DNA of 64,000 nucleotides from Salinicola sp. (GTDB lineage Bacteria; Pseudomonadota; Gammaproteobacteria; Pseudomonadales; Halomonadaceae), in assembly GCA_002695065.1 (NCBI GenBank), contig NZNW01000128.1:62001-126000 (forward strand), read 5' to 3'. The notes under the pieces are model-generated. The model saw only the letters and a list, made by a program, of their open reading frames with translations, had not been told where the DNA came from and made no database searches. This document shows positions 50,041 to 61,487 of the stretch, in pieces. Position numbers and translations under genes: made by a program. Positions within the stretch are counted from its first letter, which is position 1. Each line of letters starts with the position of its first letter.

Positions 50041-50835
50041 CTGTATTCTTACCAATATCACGGATTTGATCAATTATAACTTTCAAATTTATGGAATTGT
50101 AGTGTGTCAAAAACAAGACACCCGTCGGGTTGCACTGAAGAGCATCAAGTATAGTTAGCGACGCTCGTATATGGTGCAAGCGTCGCGAGATAAAGCAATA
50201 AAATTATAATGTGTTTTTGTGAAACATTGGTTGTCGTTATCGTGATTGCCAAGTTTAATTTGTCTAAAAATGGCGACAGTCGACCTGTTTGTAAGGTTGG
50301 TGAAGTGCGTAAATTGGTCGAATGGCAGAATGAAAGGTCGGGCTCATCGCGCCTCGCTTGGGCCGAAACCCCGGTTGGGTAAGGCAATTTCGTATGTGTG
50401 ATTCTGTAAGTCATTGAAAAACATAGGCAGGCCTCTTTGGGATGCGGATTTGTTTCAATGAGTTTCTTGCGTCAGTTGATGTGTGTTTCAAGCACTGAAA
50501 AGTAACTGGCTGCTTTTGTTGATATCTCCGGCTGTCGCGAATTCGTCACACCTGTTCGTTATCAGTAAGGGCGGGATCCGTGTTGATTCATGGAATTCTT
50601 GGTTCTTGCACACTTCGGAACGCCGTTTTGTAACTAAAGGGTTAGGTATTTTGTTTGTTTTGAAAAGCTGGCACGTTATTGGCATTGGTTGATTTGTGAA
50701 AGGGCTGAGTCAAGGATTGCTCGACTTCAAGCTCGCGCATTGATGGCCAGTCGCCGTCGATGACGGGCGATTCATGTTTTTGAGTCAATTGACACGATAA
50801 ATAAGGGCGTCAGGGAATGCCGTTAAAATCCTGGG
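50041..50835. other. AT-rich divergent control region between yjbE and wza, no gene seen
   Basis: About 0.8 kb much more AT-rich than the flanking operons. It contains a dyad GTGTC/GACAC (50104-50121) and a perfect 8-bp dyad GCGACGCT/AGCGTCGC with a 13-base loop (50158-50186). Short frames (for example 50483-50692) have no ribosome site or family character. It should carry the promoters of two divergent exopolysaccharide operons and is a likely xenogeneic-silencer target. Confidence 0.6.
50073..50078 (-). promoter_or_regulatory. candidate -10 box for the yjb operon
   Basis: A perfect TATAAT on the minus strand about 83 bases before the yjbE ATG. There is a TTGACA at 50105-50110, but the 26-base gap is too long for a standard sigma-70 promoter, so an activator or another sigma factor may be needed. 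Confidence 0.4.
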
Positions 50836-50847
50836 GCGGTAGCGTGT
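50836..50847 (+). promoter_or_regulatory. RfaH ops element (JUMPstart core) upstream of wza
   Basis: GGCGGTAGCGTG, identical to the E. coli ops consensus, followed by TTTAAATTTT. It is 99 bases before the wza ATG in the transcribed leader of a long polysaccharide operon, exactly where RfaH is recruited to paused RNA polymerase to suppress polarity. Confidence 0.92.
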
Positions 50848-50934
50848 TTAAATTTTAAGGTTTAAAGCGGAAGTCATTCGCGAGTCATGTTAGTCAGGAC
50901 TCTATATGGAAGAGAGAAGGGGTGGTCGACAGGG

Positions 50935-52122
50935 ATGATGAAATTTCGCGAGGGTCGCAGGCGTTCCATTACCCGATGGCGCTTGCCCGTCTTGTCGTTG
51001 TCACTGGTCGTCGCGGTTTCCGGCTGCGCCTTTGCGCCAGGGGGACACATCGACTACGACACGGACTCCGCGCCGATCGATGATTTGGTCGATGTGGAGC
51101 CGATCACGCTGGGGCTGGTTCGGACACAGCAGGCGGTCACGTCGCTGCGGGGTGGCAGCGGTGACGAGGCTGACCTGCAGCGAGCGGCGGCCGCTTCCCA
51201 CCGTGACCCGGCGCTGGAGGGCCGCTACGAGTATCACATCGGCATTGGCGATGTGCTGTCGATCATCGTCTACGACCATCCGGAGTTGACCATACCAGCC
51301 GGCAGTGAGCGGCCCACGGAGGATACGGGCAATACCGTCTATAGCGACGGCACGATCTTCTATCCTTACGTCGGGCGAATCCAGGTGGCCGGTCGCACCG
51401 TGGAGGATGTCCGCTCGCAACTGCAGCGTCGCCTGGCAACCTACGTCACCGAGCCGCAGGTCGACGTCAAGGTCGTGGGCTTCAACTCGCAGAAGGTTTA
51501 CGTCACGGGACAGGTCGAGAACCCCGGGGTGATGCCCATCACCAACGTTCCCATGACGGTGCTCGACGCGGTCAATCTCGGTGGTGGCCTCAACGGCGAC
51601 GCGAATTGGCACGACGTGGTGCTGTCGAGGGGCAGCAGCGAGACGCATATCGACGTCTATTCGATGCTCCAGAATGGCGACATGCGCCAGAACCAGCTGC
51701 TCCGGGACGGCGATGTCCTCCATGTGCCCGATATCGGAAGCCAGAAAGTCTTCGTCATGGGCGAAGTGATGGACCCGGTGACCCTCCCGATGGGGAATTC
51801 CCGCCTCTCGCTGACCGACGCCCTTTCCGAGGCTGGCGGCATGGACGAAACCCAGGCCAACGCGAAGGGGATCTTCGTGATTCGCCAGTCCACGCTGGAC
51901 AGCGGCAAACTGGCCACTGTCTATCAGCTCGACGCACGCAATGCCACGGCACTGGTGCTCGGGGCGCAGTTCATGCTGCAACCCACCGATATCGTCTATG
52001 TCACCGCCGCACCGCTGAGTCGCTGGAATCGGGTCATCAATCAACTGACGCCGACGATCAGTTCGGTCTATCAGGTGACACGAGCCACGCGTGACTTCGA
52101 CGAACTTCGCGACGGCAACTGA
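50935..52122 (+). CDS. wza: polysaccharide export outer-membrane lipoprotein, Wza type
   Basis: About 395 residues from ATG 50935. The signal LPVLSLSLVVAVSGC ends in a lipobox. The Poly_export domain has YEYHIGIGDVLSIIVYDHPEL and GTIFYPYVGRIQVAGRTVED; two SLBB domains follow (KVYVTGQVENPGVMPITNVP, KVFVMGEVMDPVTLPMGNSR). Wza octamers form the outer-membrane channel for capsular or exopolysaccharide. An ATG at 50887 gives a longer N-region; a third at 50938 is nearly equivalent. It is the first gene after the ops element and is followed by wzb with a 1-base gap. Confidence 0.93.
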   Translation: MMKFREGRRRSITRWRLPVLSLSLVVAVSGCAFAPGGHIDYDTDSAPIDDLVDVEPITLGLVRTQQAVTSLRGGSGDEADLQRAAAASHRDPALEGRYEYHIGIGDVLSIIVYDHPELTIPAGSERPTEDTGNTVYSDGTIFYPYVGRIQVAGRTVEDVRSQLQRRLATYVTEPQVDVKVVGFNSQKVYVTGQVENPGVMPITNVPMTVLDAVNLGGGLNGDANWHDVVLSRGSSETHIDVYSMLQNGDMRQNQLLRDGDVLHVPDIGSQKVFVMGEVMDPVTLPMGNSRLSLTDALSEAGGMDETQANAKGIFVIRQSTLDSGKLATVYQLDARNATALVLGAQFMLQPTDIVYVTAAPLSRWNRVINQLTPTISSVYQVTRATRDFDELRDGN

Positions 52123-52123
52123 C

Positions 52124-52561
52124 ATGTTCGATCGGATACTGGTGTTGTGCACGGGCAATATCTGCCGCAGCCCGGTGGCGGAGGCGCTGTTCAGGCAGCG
52201 GTTCCCGGGCAGGCAGATCGGTTCCGCGGGACTCGGGGCGCTGGTCGGCGAAGGCGCCGAGCCCACGGCCCGGGAGCTGGCGGAGCGTGAGGGACTGGAT
52301 CTGTCCGGACATGTCGCCCGACAGGTGGATGTCGGCATGCTGCAGTCCGCCGACCTGGTCCTGGTGATGTCCGATGGTCAGCGTCGTGCCGTGTCGGAGC
52401 TTCATCCCGCCGCCAGTGGCAAGACGATGCTGCTCACTCGCTGGATCGGGGAGAGCGAGGTACCCGACCCCTATCGCAAGAGTCGGAGCGCTTTCGAACA
52501 CGTTCATCGTCTGCTGACACAAGCCGTAGATGCCTGGGTAGGCAAGTTGCCGGATCGCTGA
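52124..52561 (+). CDS. wzb: low-molecular-weight protein tyrosine phosphatase, Wzb type
   Basis: The 145-residue enzyme starts at ATG 52124, one base after the wza stop. It has the phosphatase loop VLCTGNICRSPVAEAL (nucleophile Cys at about 9, Arg at 15) and the general-acid DP near VPDPYRKS. Wzb removes phosphates from the Tyr-rich tail of Wzc, whose cycling is needed for polymer assembly. The order wza-wzb-wzc is that of group 1 capsule and colanic acid operons. The ribosome site is poor, suggesting coupling to wza translation. Confidence 0.95.
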   Translation: MFDRILVLCTGNICRSPVAEALFRQRFPGRQIGSAGLGALVGEGAEPTARELAEREGLDLSGHVARQVDVGMLQSADLVLVMSDGQRRAVSELHPAASGKTMLLTRWIGESEVPDPYRKSRSAFEHVHRLLTQAVDAWVGKLPDR

Positions 52562-52579
52562 AAGGATGCAAAACCCCAC

Positions 52580-54784
52580 ATGACCACAAGCAATACATCG
52601 ACGACATCGGCAGCGGGTAACCACGAAGAGATAGACATTCGTCGGCTGCTGGGGATTCTGCTGGACCACAAGAAGTGGGTGATGGCGAGCGTTCTGGGCT
52701 TCGCGCTGATCGGAATCCTGTACGCCAGCCTGGCGACGCCCATCTACCGGGCGGACGCCCTGGTGCAGATCGAGAGCGACTCGCCAGGCAACAATCCGCT
52801 CCAGGAGGTCACGAGCCTGCTGGGCGAAAAGCCGCCGACGCTCTCCGAGATCGAGATCATCCGATCTCGAATGGTGCTGGGCCAGGCCGTCGACCTGCTC
52901 AATCTCGACATCAACGTGGCGCCAGTCACCATGCCGATCATCGGGGCCTTCCTCGAACGTCAAGGTATCGGGCGTCCCGGCTTCGCCGACGGGTGGGGCT
53001 ATGCGTTCAGCGGGGAGAGCATCGCCGTCAGCGAAATGCCGATGTCGGAAGCCTATCTCGGCAAGACGTTCACCCTCCAGGTCCAGGACAGTTACACCTA
53101 CCGTTTGCGGGATGCGGACGGGGAGTCGCTGGGTACGGGCAAGGTCGGGCAGCTGAGTAGCTTCTCGGGCGGTGACGTCGCCTTGCGGGTGACGTCGATC
53201 CAGGCACCAGCCGGCGCCGAATTCACCGTGCAGCACGTGCCGCGACTGGCTGCCATCAACGGTTTGCGGGGGCGCTTCGAGGTCGGGGAGGCCGGCAGCG
53301 AGACGGGTATTCTCAGCTGGCGCCTGACCGGCCCCGATCCGGACGCCGCCAAGAAGACGCTCAACACCATTGCCGACATCTATTACTCCCAGAACGTCCA
53401 GCGCCAATCGGAAGAGGCGCGCAAGAGCCTCGAGTTTCTGAATACCCAGGTGCCGCAGATCCGTAGTCAGCTGAACCAGTCGGAGGAGAAGCTCAACGAG
53501 TATCGGGAGTCCAGGGACAGCGTCGACCTCTCGCTGGAGACGAAATCGGTCCTGGAGCGGATCGTCAACCTGGAGTCCCAGCTGAACGAGCTGGAGATGA
53601 GCGAGGCGGAGATCTCCCAGCGGTTCACCAAGAGCCACCCGACCTACCAGGCGCTGCTGGAGAAGAAGGCGCAGCTCCAGCGCGAGCGGGACAATCTCGA
53701 CAAGCAGGTCAAGGGGCTGCCGGAGACGCAGCAGGAGATACTGCGGCTTCAGCGGGATGTCGAGGTCACCAACGAGATCTACGTCCAACTGCTCAACAAG
53801 GTGCAGGAGACCAAGATAGCCGAGGCCAGCACGGTGGGTAACGTGCGGATTCTGGACGGCGCTGAGGTTCTTCCGGCCCCGGTGGCACCGAACAAGCCGC
53901 TGCTGGTCGCCGTCGCCATCATCGTCGGGTTGGTCGTCGGGGTCGCCGCCGTCTTCCTGCGGGCGCTGTTCAACCGCGGTATCGAAACCCAGGAGCAGAT
54001 CGAGGATCTGGGACTGCCGGTCTACGCCACCATTCCGTTGTCGGACGAGCAGGGCAAGCTGAACCGACGCGTGAAGCGCTCCAGCAAGGAGCAAGGCCGC
54101 AGCTTCCCCAGCGGCCTGCTGGCCGCCCGCAATCCCGCCGATGTCTCGGTGGAGGCGCTGCGCGGCCTGCGGACCAGTCTTCACTTTGCCATGCTCGAGG
54201 CCGGCGACAATCGCCTGATGATCACCGGGCCCAGCCCCGGCGTGGGCAAGAGCTTCGTCAGCGTCAATCTGGCAGCGGTGTGTGCCCAGGCGGGGCAGCG
54301 CGTGCTGGTCGTCGACGCGGATATGCGCAAAGGGCAGATCCATAGCGCCTTCGGGGCCGCCTCCGAGAACGGACTGAGCGATGTGCTCTCCGGCAAGCAG
54401 GGTCTCGAGCAGGTGATCCGTACGGTCGACAACGTGGACAATCTGCATTACGTCGCTCGTGGCATGGCGCCACCGAATCCCTCCGAGCTACTGATGACGT
54501 CGCGCTTCAGCGAATTCCTGGCCCAGGTCAGCGAGCGCTTCGACCTGGTCATCGTCGACTCTCCGCCGATTCTCGCGGTGACCGATGCGGCTATCATCGG
54601 CAAGCAGGTGGGCACGACGCTGATACTTGCCCGTTTCCAGACCAACCCGGTCAAGGAGATGGAGTTGGCGATCAGCCGGCTGAAGACGGCGGGCGTCGAG
54701 CCCCGAGGCGCCATCTTCAATGCCGTGGAGCGCAAGGCCGCTACCGAGTACGGCTACGGCTACTACCACTACAGCTACAAATGA
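52580..54784 (+). CDS. wzc: polysaccharide co-polymerase with tyrosine autokinase, Wzc type
   Basis: A 734-residue inner-membrane protein. TM1 is at about residues 33-55; a large periplasmic Wzz-type and coiled-coil region follows (for example EEARKSLEFLNTQVPQIRSQ, then EKLNEYRESRD) with a GNVR-like segment; TM2 is at about 440-463 (LLVAVAIIVGLVVGVAAVFL). The cytoplasmic kinase has Walker A GPSPGVGKSF (about 549), Walker A-prime VLVVDADMRKG and Walker B DLVIVDSPP, ending in the Tyr cluster EYGYGYYHYSYK. It controls chain length and, with Wza, spans the envelope. Autophosphorylation at the tail is reversed by Wzb. Confidence 0.96.
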   Translation: MTTSNTSTTSAAGNHEEIDIRRLLGILLDHKKWVMASVLGFALIGILYASLATPIYRADALVQIESDSPGNNPLQEVTSLLGEKPPTLSEIEIIRSRMVLGQAVDLLNLDINVAPVTMPIIGAFLERQGIGRPGFADGWGYAFSGESIAVSEMPMSEAYLGKTFTLQVQDSYTYRLRDADGESLGTGKVGQLSSFSGGDVALRVTSIQAPAGAEFTVQHVPRLAAINGLRGRFEVGEAGSETGILSWRLTGPDPDAAKKTLNTIADIYYSQNVQRQSEEARKSLEFLNTQVPQIRSQLNQSEEKLNEYRESRDSVDLSLETKSVLERIVNLESQLNELEMSEAEISQRFTKSHPTYQALLEKKAQLQRERDNLDKQVKGLPETQQEILRLQRDVEVTNEIYVQLLNKVQETKIAEASTVGNVRILDGAEVLPAPVAPNKPLLVAVAIIVGLVVGVAAVFLRALFNRGIETQEQIEDLGLPVYATIPLSDEQGKLNRRVKRSSKEQGRSFPSGLLAARNPADVSVEALRGLRTSLHFAMLEAGDNRLMITGPSPGVGKSFVSVNLAAVCAQAGQRVLVVDADMRKGQIHSAFGAASENGLSDVLSGKQGLEQVIRTVDNVDNLHYVARGMAPPNPSELLMTSRFSEFLAQVSERFDLVIVDSPPILAVTDAAIIGKQVGTTLILARFQTNPVKEMELAISRLKTAGVEPRGAIFNAVERKAATEYGYGYYHYSYK

Positions 54785-54839
54785 TGGACACCCGACCCTT
54801 CGCATTCGAACGGCTTGATCCGATGCCGGGACTATCGTC

Positions 54840-56183
54840 ATGAGCCTTTCTCTGCTGGGCGACAGGCACGCCCGGATCGTTTCGCGGTTGCGTGGCGACC
54901 TGTTCGTCAACCTCTGCCGCACCTTTGCCGCCCGGGGGATCGCCGCACTGGGCACGATCCTGCTGGGTGTCGTCCTGGGGCGCCTCTACGGCGCCCAGGG
55001 CGTGGGTGTCTTCGCGTTGGCCCAGAGCGTCATCTTCGGTGCGGGCATCATTGCCTGTTACGGCCTCAACGGCTCGCTGATGCGCTACATCAGCCAGGAC
55101 AACGCCAGTCCCAACATCATGCGCTACCTGCGCTGGGCGATGGTGCGGGCGGGCTGGCTGAGCCTGCTCCTGGGGGGCGGAATCGGCCTGCTGCACCGCC
55201 AGATCGCCGAAGCTTTCGGTTCGCCGGAGCTGTCGTCGCTGCTGATCAGCATCGCGGTGGCGACGCCGGCCTTCACGCTGTCGTTCGTGCTGGCGGGGTT
55301 CCTGAAAGGCGTGCACATGCCGGCCAGGGCTAGCCTGCAGGAGAACGGCTCGATATCGCTGCTGGCCGCCATCTGCATTCTGGCCATGGTCCTCGTCACC
55401 GGTTCCCGCTCGCTGCCACAGGCCGGCTGGGCATTCTGTCTGTCGGCCTGGCTGGTGTGTCTGCAGGGGGCGTTGCAGATGGAGCTCTGGCTGCGTCGGC
55501 ATCCTGCCGTCCGGCGGGGCGAAGGGATGGGCGTCGAGGCGCCGCCTCGCCGCAGCGAGTTCTTCGCCACCGCGCAGAGTTTCATCGTGCTGAACCTGTC
55601 GATGTTTCTCCAGCAGGTGGTGGCGATGCTGATTGCCGGGGCGCTGCTGAGCCACGCCGACCTGGGGTTGTTCAAATCCGCCGAGCGGGTCGGCATGGTC
55701 ATCAGCTTCATCCTGCTGGTCATCAATGCGGTCTTCCCGCCGCGTTTCGCGCAGCTGTTTCATCGCGGAGAGCACGAAGCGCTGGGGCGCTTGGCCCGTC
55801 AGAGCTCGATGGTGGCGGCCGGCATGGCGACGCCGCTGGCGATCGTCTGCTTTCTCTTCCCGGAGTGGGTGCTGGGCTGGTTCGGGGCGGAGTTCCGCGA
55901 GGCGGCGAGCCTGCTGCGCATCGTGGTCATCGGCCATCTCGTCAATGTGTCGTTCGGCTCGGTGGGGTTTCTGCTGACGATGACGGGGCGGGAGAAGGTG
56001 ATGCGCAATATCTCCCTGGTCTGCAGCGCCCTGGGGCTGCTGGCCTTCGTGGTGTTGATCCCGCTGTGGGGAGCGGTCGGTGCCGCGATCTCCCTCGCCA
56101 TGGTGCTGGGGATGCAGAACCTGGTCGCGGCATGCTTCGTCTGGCGCCGCATGGGCATTCTCATGCTGCCGATCCGGCGCTGA
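54840..56183 (+). CDS. wzx: Wzx-type oligosaccharide flippase
   Basis: A 447-residue MOP-superfamily protein with about 12-14 hydrophobic helices; the N-terminus has FAARGIAALGTILLGVVLGR and YGAQGVGVFALAQSVIFGAG, and the middle SFIVLNLSMFLQQVVAMLIA, typical of polysaccharide flippases. It moves undecaprenyl-linked repeat units to the periplasm for the Wzy polymerase two genes on. It starts 55 bases after wzc. Distinct in sequence from the MurJ-like flippase of cluster 1, so each cluster carries its own flippase. Confidence 0.88.
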   Translation: MSLSLLGDRHARIVSRLRGDLFVNLCRTFAARGIAALGTILLGVVLGRLYGAQGVGVFALAQSVIFGAGIIACYGLNGSLMRYISQDNASPNIMRYLRWAMVRAGWLSLLLGGGIGLLHRQIAEAFGSPELSSLLISIAVATPAFTLSFVLAGFLKGVHMPARASLQENGSISLLAAICILAMVLVTGSRSLPQAGWAFCLSAWLVCLQGALQMELWLRRHPAVRRGEGMGVEAPPRRSEFFATAQSFIVLNLSMFLQQVVAMLIAGALLSHADLGLFKSAERVGMVISFILLVINAVFPPRFAQLFHRGEHEALGRLARQSSMVAAGMATPLAIVCFLFPEWVLGWFGAEFREAASLLRIVVIGHLVNVSFGSVGFLLTMTGREKVMRNISLVCSALGLLAFVVLIPLWGAVGAAISLAMVLGMQNLVAACFVWRRMGILMLPIRR

Positions 56184-56288
56184 AACGCCGCTGATGCCCG
56201 GGAGCGGAGACGATTCGGCTCCGCACCACACCTTGATCGAAACCGCAGGCCACGGATTGCCGTCGGCGGTTAATGGATAGCGAGAGAC

Positions 56289-57449
56289 ATGCTGGTAATC
56301 AACGCCAAACGGCTGTTCGTGGCGATGGCGATCATCTTTGCCATTGCGCTACCGAAATCGGGGGTCGCCGTGGGCGGCATTCCCCTCAATACCATCTATC
56401 TGCTGATCTGCTTCTCGTTCCCGATCCTGTTCATCAAGGCGATCCTGGGAACGGGGCAACTCGGTCGACAGGATCGCTACTCGATCTACATCTGGTTGCT
56501 GATGCCGTTCTGGGCGTTGTTCCTGACGGTGACGCTGCTCAATGGCATTGCCAGCGTCGGGATCTACTTCGGCTACATCATGGCGCTGATCGTGGTGCCG
56601 ATCTTCTTCTACGTGTGGTCGAAACGGCTGTCGGCGGAGAACGTTCGCTATCTCCTGGTCTGCCTGCGCAACTGTATTCGGTTCGCGGTCGCCTTCGGCC
56701 TCTTTCTTTTCGTTCTCAAGATCGGAACCGGGCAATATTTCTCCATTCCCGCGCTGACGACGACCTTCGGTGCCGAGCGAACCCTCGAGGCCCGGATGAA
56801 CGACCGGGGCGGAATCTACAAGCTGTTCTCGACCTACAACAACGGCAACATCTATGCGGTCTGCATGATCATGCTGCTGCCGGTCTTCGCCGTCATCGAG
56901 AAGAACCGGCTGTGGCTCCTGGCACTGATGCTGACGATCATGTTGACGCTCTCGCGCACCGCCTGGGCGCTGTTGCTCATCTATTGCGCCTTCGAGTACC
57001 TGATCTTCAACAAGGCCATCTCGGTCAAGAAGCTGATCGTGATCTGCCTGGCGGTGTGTCTGGTGGTACCGGGCATCATCGGGCTGCTGGGCATGATGGG
57101 CAAGGACGTCACGTTCCTTTTCGACAGCAATCTGGGTGGCCGGGCGGCTTATCTGGAGTACTTCTTCGATGCCGGTCTGATCTCCAGCACACCGATCTAC
57201 TGGTCCTACGAAATTCCCTACGTCTCCATCGCGGAGTTCGTCGGCCTGATCGGACTGATCCCCTTTCTGATGTTCTTCGCCAACATCGTGATGGCGCGGA
57301 GCCTTTTCGACACGACCCGGCCGATCAGTCGCGCCGCTTCGATCGGATGCGTGATGTATGGGGTCGCCACCTTCTCCGATGCCGCGCTGGTCCTGGTCCC
57401 GACCTTCATCATCTATTGCCTGCTGGTAATGCTCTCTTTCAGCGAGTGA
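56289..57449 (+). CDS. Wzy-like polysaccharide polymerase (putative)
   Basis: A 386-residue protein with about ten transmembrane helices (for example YFGYIMALIVVPIFFYVW, FAVAFGLFLFVLKIG, LWLLALMLTIMLTLSRTAWA). The LSRTAWALLLIY segment resembles the SxSRxxW/L stretch of O-antigen polymerases, and its position between wzx and glycosyltransferase genes suits a Wzy role. Periplasmic loops are shorter than in the two cluster 1 proteins. Weak ribosome site (GAGAG). Assigned by topology and context rather than by strong motifs. Confidence 0.75.
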   Translation: MLVINAKRLFVAMAIIFAIALPKSGVAVGGIPLNTIYLLICFSFPILFIKAILGTGQLGRQDRYSIYIWLLMPFWALFLTVTLLNGIASVGIYFGYIMALIVVPIFFYVWSKRLSAENVRYLLVCLRNCIRFAVAFGLFLFVLKIGTGQYFSIPALTTTFGAERTLEARMNDRGGIYKLFSTYNNGNIYAVCMIMLLPVFAVIEKNRLWLLALMLTIMLTLSRTAWALLLIYCAFEYLIFNKAISVKKLIVICLAVCLVVPGIIGLLGMMGKDVTFLFDSNLGGRAAYLEYFFDAGLISSTPIYWSYEIPYVSIAEFVGLIGLIPFLMFFANIVMARSLFDTTRPISRAASIGCVMYGVATFSDAALVLVPTFIIYCLLVMLSFSE

Positions 57450-57453
57450 ATTC

Positions 57454-58531
57454 ATGAAAATCATGCATGTCTGCGAGACGGTGACCGGCGGCATCGCCAC
57501 GTATCTGAACAACGTGGTGGCCGAGCAGGCGCGGCGTCCGGAAGTCGAGGCCGTGTCGGTACTGCTGCCGCTCACCCAGCTCGAGGAGATCAACCTGGGC
57601 GACATCGCGGAGTTGAAGGACAAGATCCACATCATCGGGTTTGACGGGGCCGGCCGGATCCAGCGACTGAAACACCTGGCCATGCGTCTGCGCGGCGCGG
57701 TGTCCCAGGCGCGCCCCGATGTGGTGCATGTCCACAGCACCTTCGCCGGTTTTCTCTGCCGCACGCTGCCGGTCTCTTTTCAAGGCGCCAAGTTGATCTA
57801 TCAGCCCCATGGGGTCGCGTTCGACCCGCATCGCATCTCCGGCCTCAAGCGGCATGGCATCCAGTGGGTGGAAAGAGCGCTGTATCGGCGCACCGACGGC
57901 ATCGTCGCCATCTCGGAGTATGAGCGCACGCTGCTGGAACAGGCCGGGATGGGGGAGAAGACGCTGCTGATCAAGAACTGCGTGCGTGATACCCGGGAAG
58001 CGATCGGCGAAGGGCGCAAGGAGGATTTCTATCTGTTCATCGGGCGCTTCGATCGTCAGAAAGGGTTCGACAAGCTCCACGCGTTCTGGGGCGAAGATCG
58101 CCCGCTGCTGAAGATCGTCGGCGGCAATGTCGTCGATTCCGATGCCACGTTCACCGCCTGGGACAACATGGAGTTTCTCGGCTGGCAGGACAATACCGCG
58201 CTGGACGGACTGATCGCGCGGGCCAAGGCGCTGATCGTTCCCAGCCGCTGGGAGGGATTCGGCCTGGTGGTGTTGGAAGCCTACCGAAACGCCACGCCGG
58301 TGATCTGCTCGAATCGCGGTGCGCTGCCTGAACTGGTGAGCCATGGCGATACCGGCTTCGTCTTCGATTTCGACGACTTCCCGGCCTCCTTGTCCACGGC
58401 GATGGCCGCTTTCGAACGCTGCGACCGGCAGGCGATGGGGCGACGCTGTCGTGAGCGCTACGAGCGGGATTTCTCGCCGGTCAGCATGAATACCGAACTC
58501 TTGAAACTCTACCAGCATAACGGGCAGTGCT

Positions 58532-58539
<8 letters not shown>
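57454..58539 (+). CDS. GT4 family glycosyltransferase
   Basis: A 361-residue GT-B enzyme: MKIMHVCETVTGGIATYLNN at the N-terminus, VVHVHSTFAGFLCRTLP, PHGVAFDPHR, VAISEYERTLL, LFIGRFDRQKGFDKLHAF, and the donor-binding region PSRWEGFGLVVLEAYRNATP. It transfers a sugar to the growing lipid-linked unit of cluster 2. It starts 4 bases after the polymerase stop and overlaps the following gene by 8 bases. Resembles GDP-mannose or UDP-sugar GT4 enzymes, but the donor is not readable. Confidence 0.9.
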
Positions 58540-60593
<2,054 letters not shown>

Positions 60594-60617
<24 letters not shown>

Positions 60618-61169
60618 CCCCGTCCGGATCGTCGTGACCAGATCGAACTCGTGCTGTTCGATGTCGACGGCGTGCTGACCGATGGCACGCTGTTGATCGG
60701 GCCGGAGGGGGAAGCGCTCAAGCCGTTCAATGTGCGTGACGGTGTCGCGATCGGGCTGCTGCGGCAGCACGGCATCAAGAGCGGCGTGCTGTCGGCCAAA
60801 TCGAGCCAGCCGCTGATGACACGGGCCACCCAGTTGGGCATGGACGTGATCAAGATCGGCTTCAGTCGCAAGCTCGAAGCCATCCAGCAGATCGCCGAGG
60901 AGCAGGGCATCGCTGCCGACCGCATCGCGTTCGCGGGGGACGATGTCATCGATATCCCGGTGATGCGGGAAGTCGCCGCGGCCTATGCCCCGGCCGATGC
61001 CCATCCTCTGGTTCTCGATGCAGCCGACTACGTGACGAAAGCCGAGGGCGGGCGCGGTGTCGCACGCGAGATCGCCGAAGACCTGCTCTCGGCGCGCGGC
61101 CTCGACCTGGCCGGGATGTACGCGCACCTGCTGGGAGATGACGAGGCGCTGCGCCGCATCGTTCAGTAG
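60594..61169 (+). CDS. kdsC: Kdo-8-phosphate phosphatase
   Basis: A 191-residue HAD-family phosphatase from ATG 60594 (sharing a base with the kdsA stop), or 184 from ATG 60615. HAD motifs: VLFDVDGVLTDGTLLIG with the two Asp, the Ser/Lys region VLSAKSS, and AGDDVIDIPVMREV with the acidic metal ligands; VTKAEGGRGVAREI near the C-terminus is typical of KdsC. It removes phosphate from Kdo-8-P to free Kdo. Its position after kdsA and before kdsD completes the pathway up to CMP activation by KdsB, which is not in the window. Confidence 0.93.
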
Positions 61170-61487
61170 ATCCGGCGGGAGGCCGCCTGCCTGCGCCTCC
61201 CGCACGTTATCCAGGTGCCGGATTCCCCATCCGGCGCCCTGAGTGAGCCACCACCCTGCCGGTCGGTGGCGTTGCCGAGAGCCGGGCGCTCGATCTCTGA
61301 ACCCTCAGGGTTACCGAGGCTCGGCCTCACCCCATTCGATCCTATCGATACCTTCGTATCACTGATGGCGCGCGTCCGCGCGCTCTCGAAACACGGGCCT
61401 CGATGCCGTTGGTACGGCGTCGTCGGTCCGCCGACGGCAGTCAGCCATTTCGGCCTGGCAGCAACCAGCGTCAGGGAGGAGCACAGC
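61170..61487. other. intercistronic gap between kdsC and kdsD with two dyads, no gene seen
   Basis: The 318-base gap has GTGCCGGAT/ATCCGGCGC (about 61214-61238, one wobble) and a perfect AACCCT-C-AGGGTT dyad (61300-61312). Neither is followed by a T-run, so they may be RNA processing or attenuation structures. The frame of kdsD extends through but lacks family character before 61488. Confidence 0.5.

Noticed and set aside
50483..50692. Short frames on both strands in the yjbE-wza gap
   Set aside because: No ribosome site, no family resemblance, mirrored on the opposite strand.
52058..54448. A 796-codon minus-strand frame opposite wzb and wzc
   Set aside because: Antisense shadow; wzb and wzc carry all conserved motifs on the plus strand.
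54741..56231. A 496-codon minus-strand frame opposite wzx
   Set aside because: Low-complexity Gln/Arg/His-rich shadow of the flippase.
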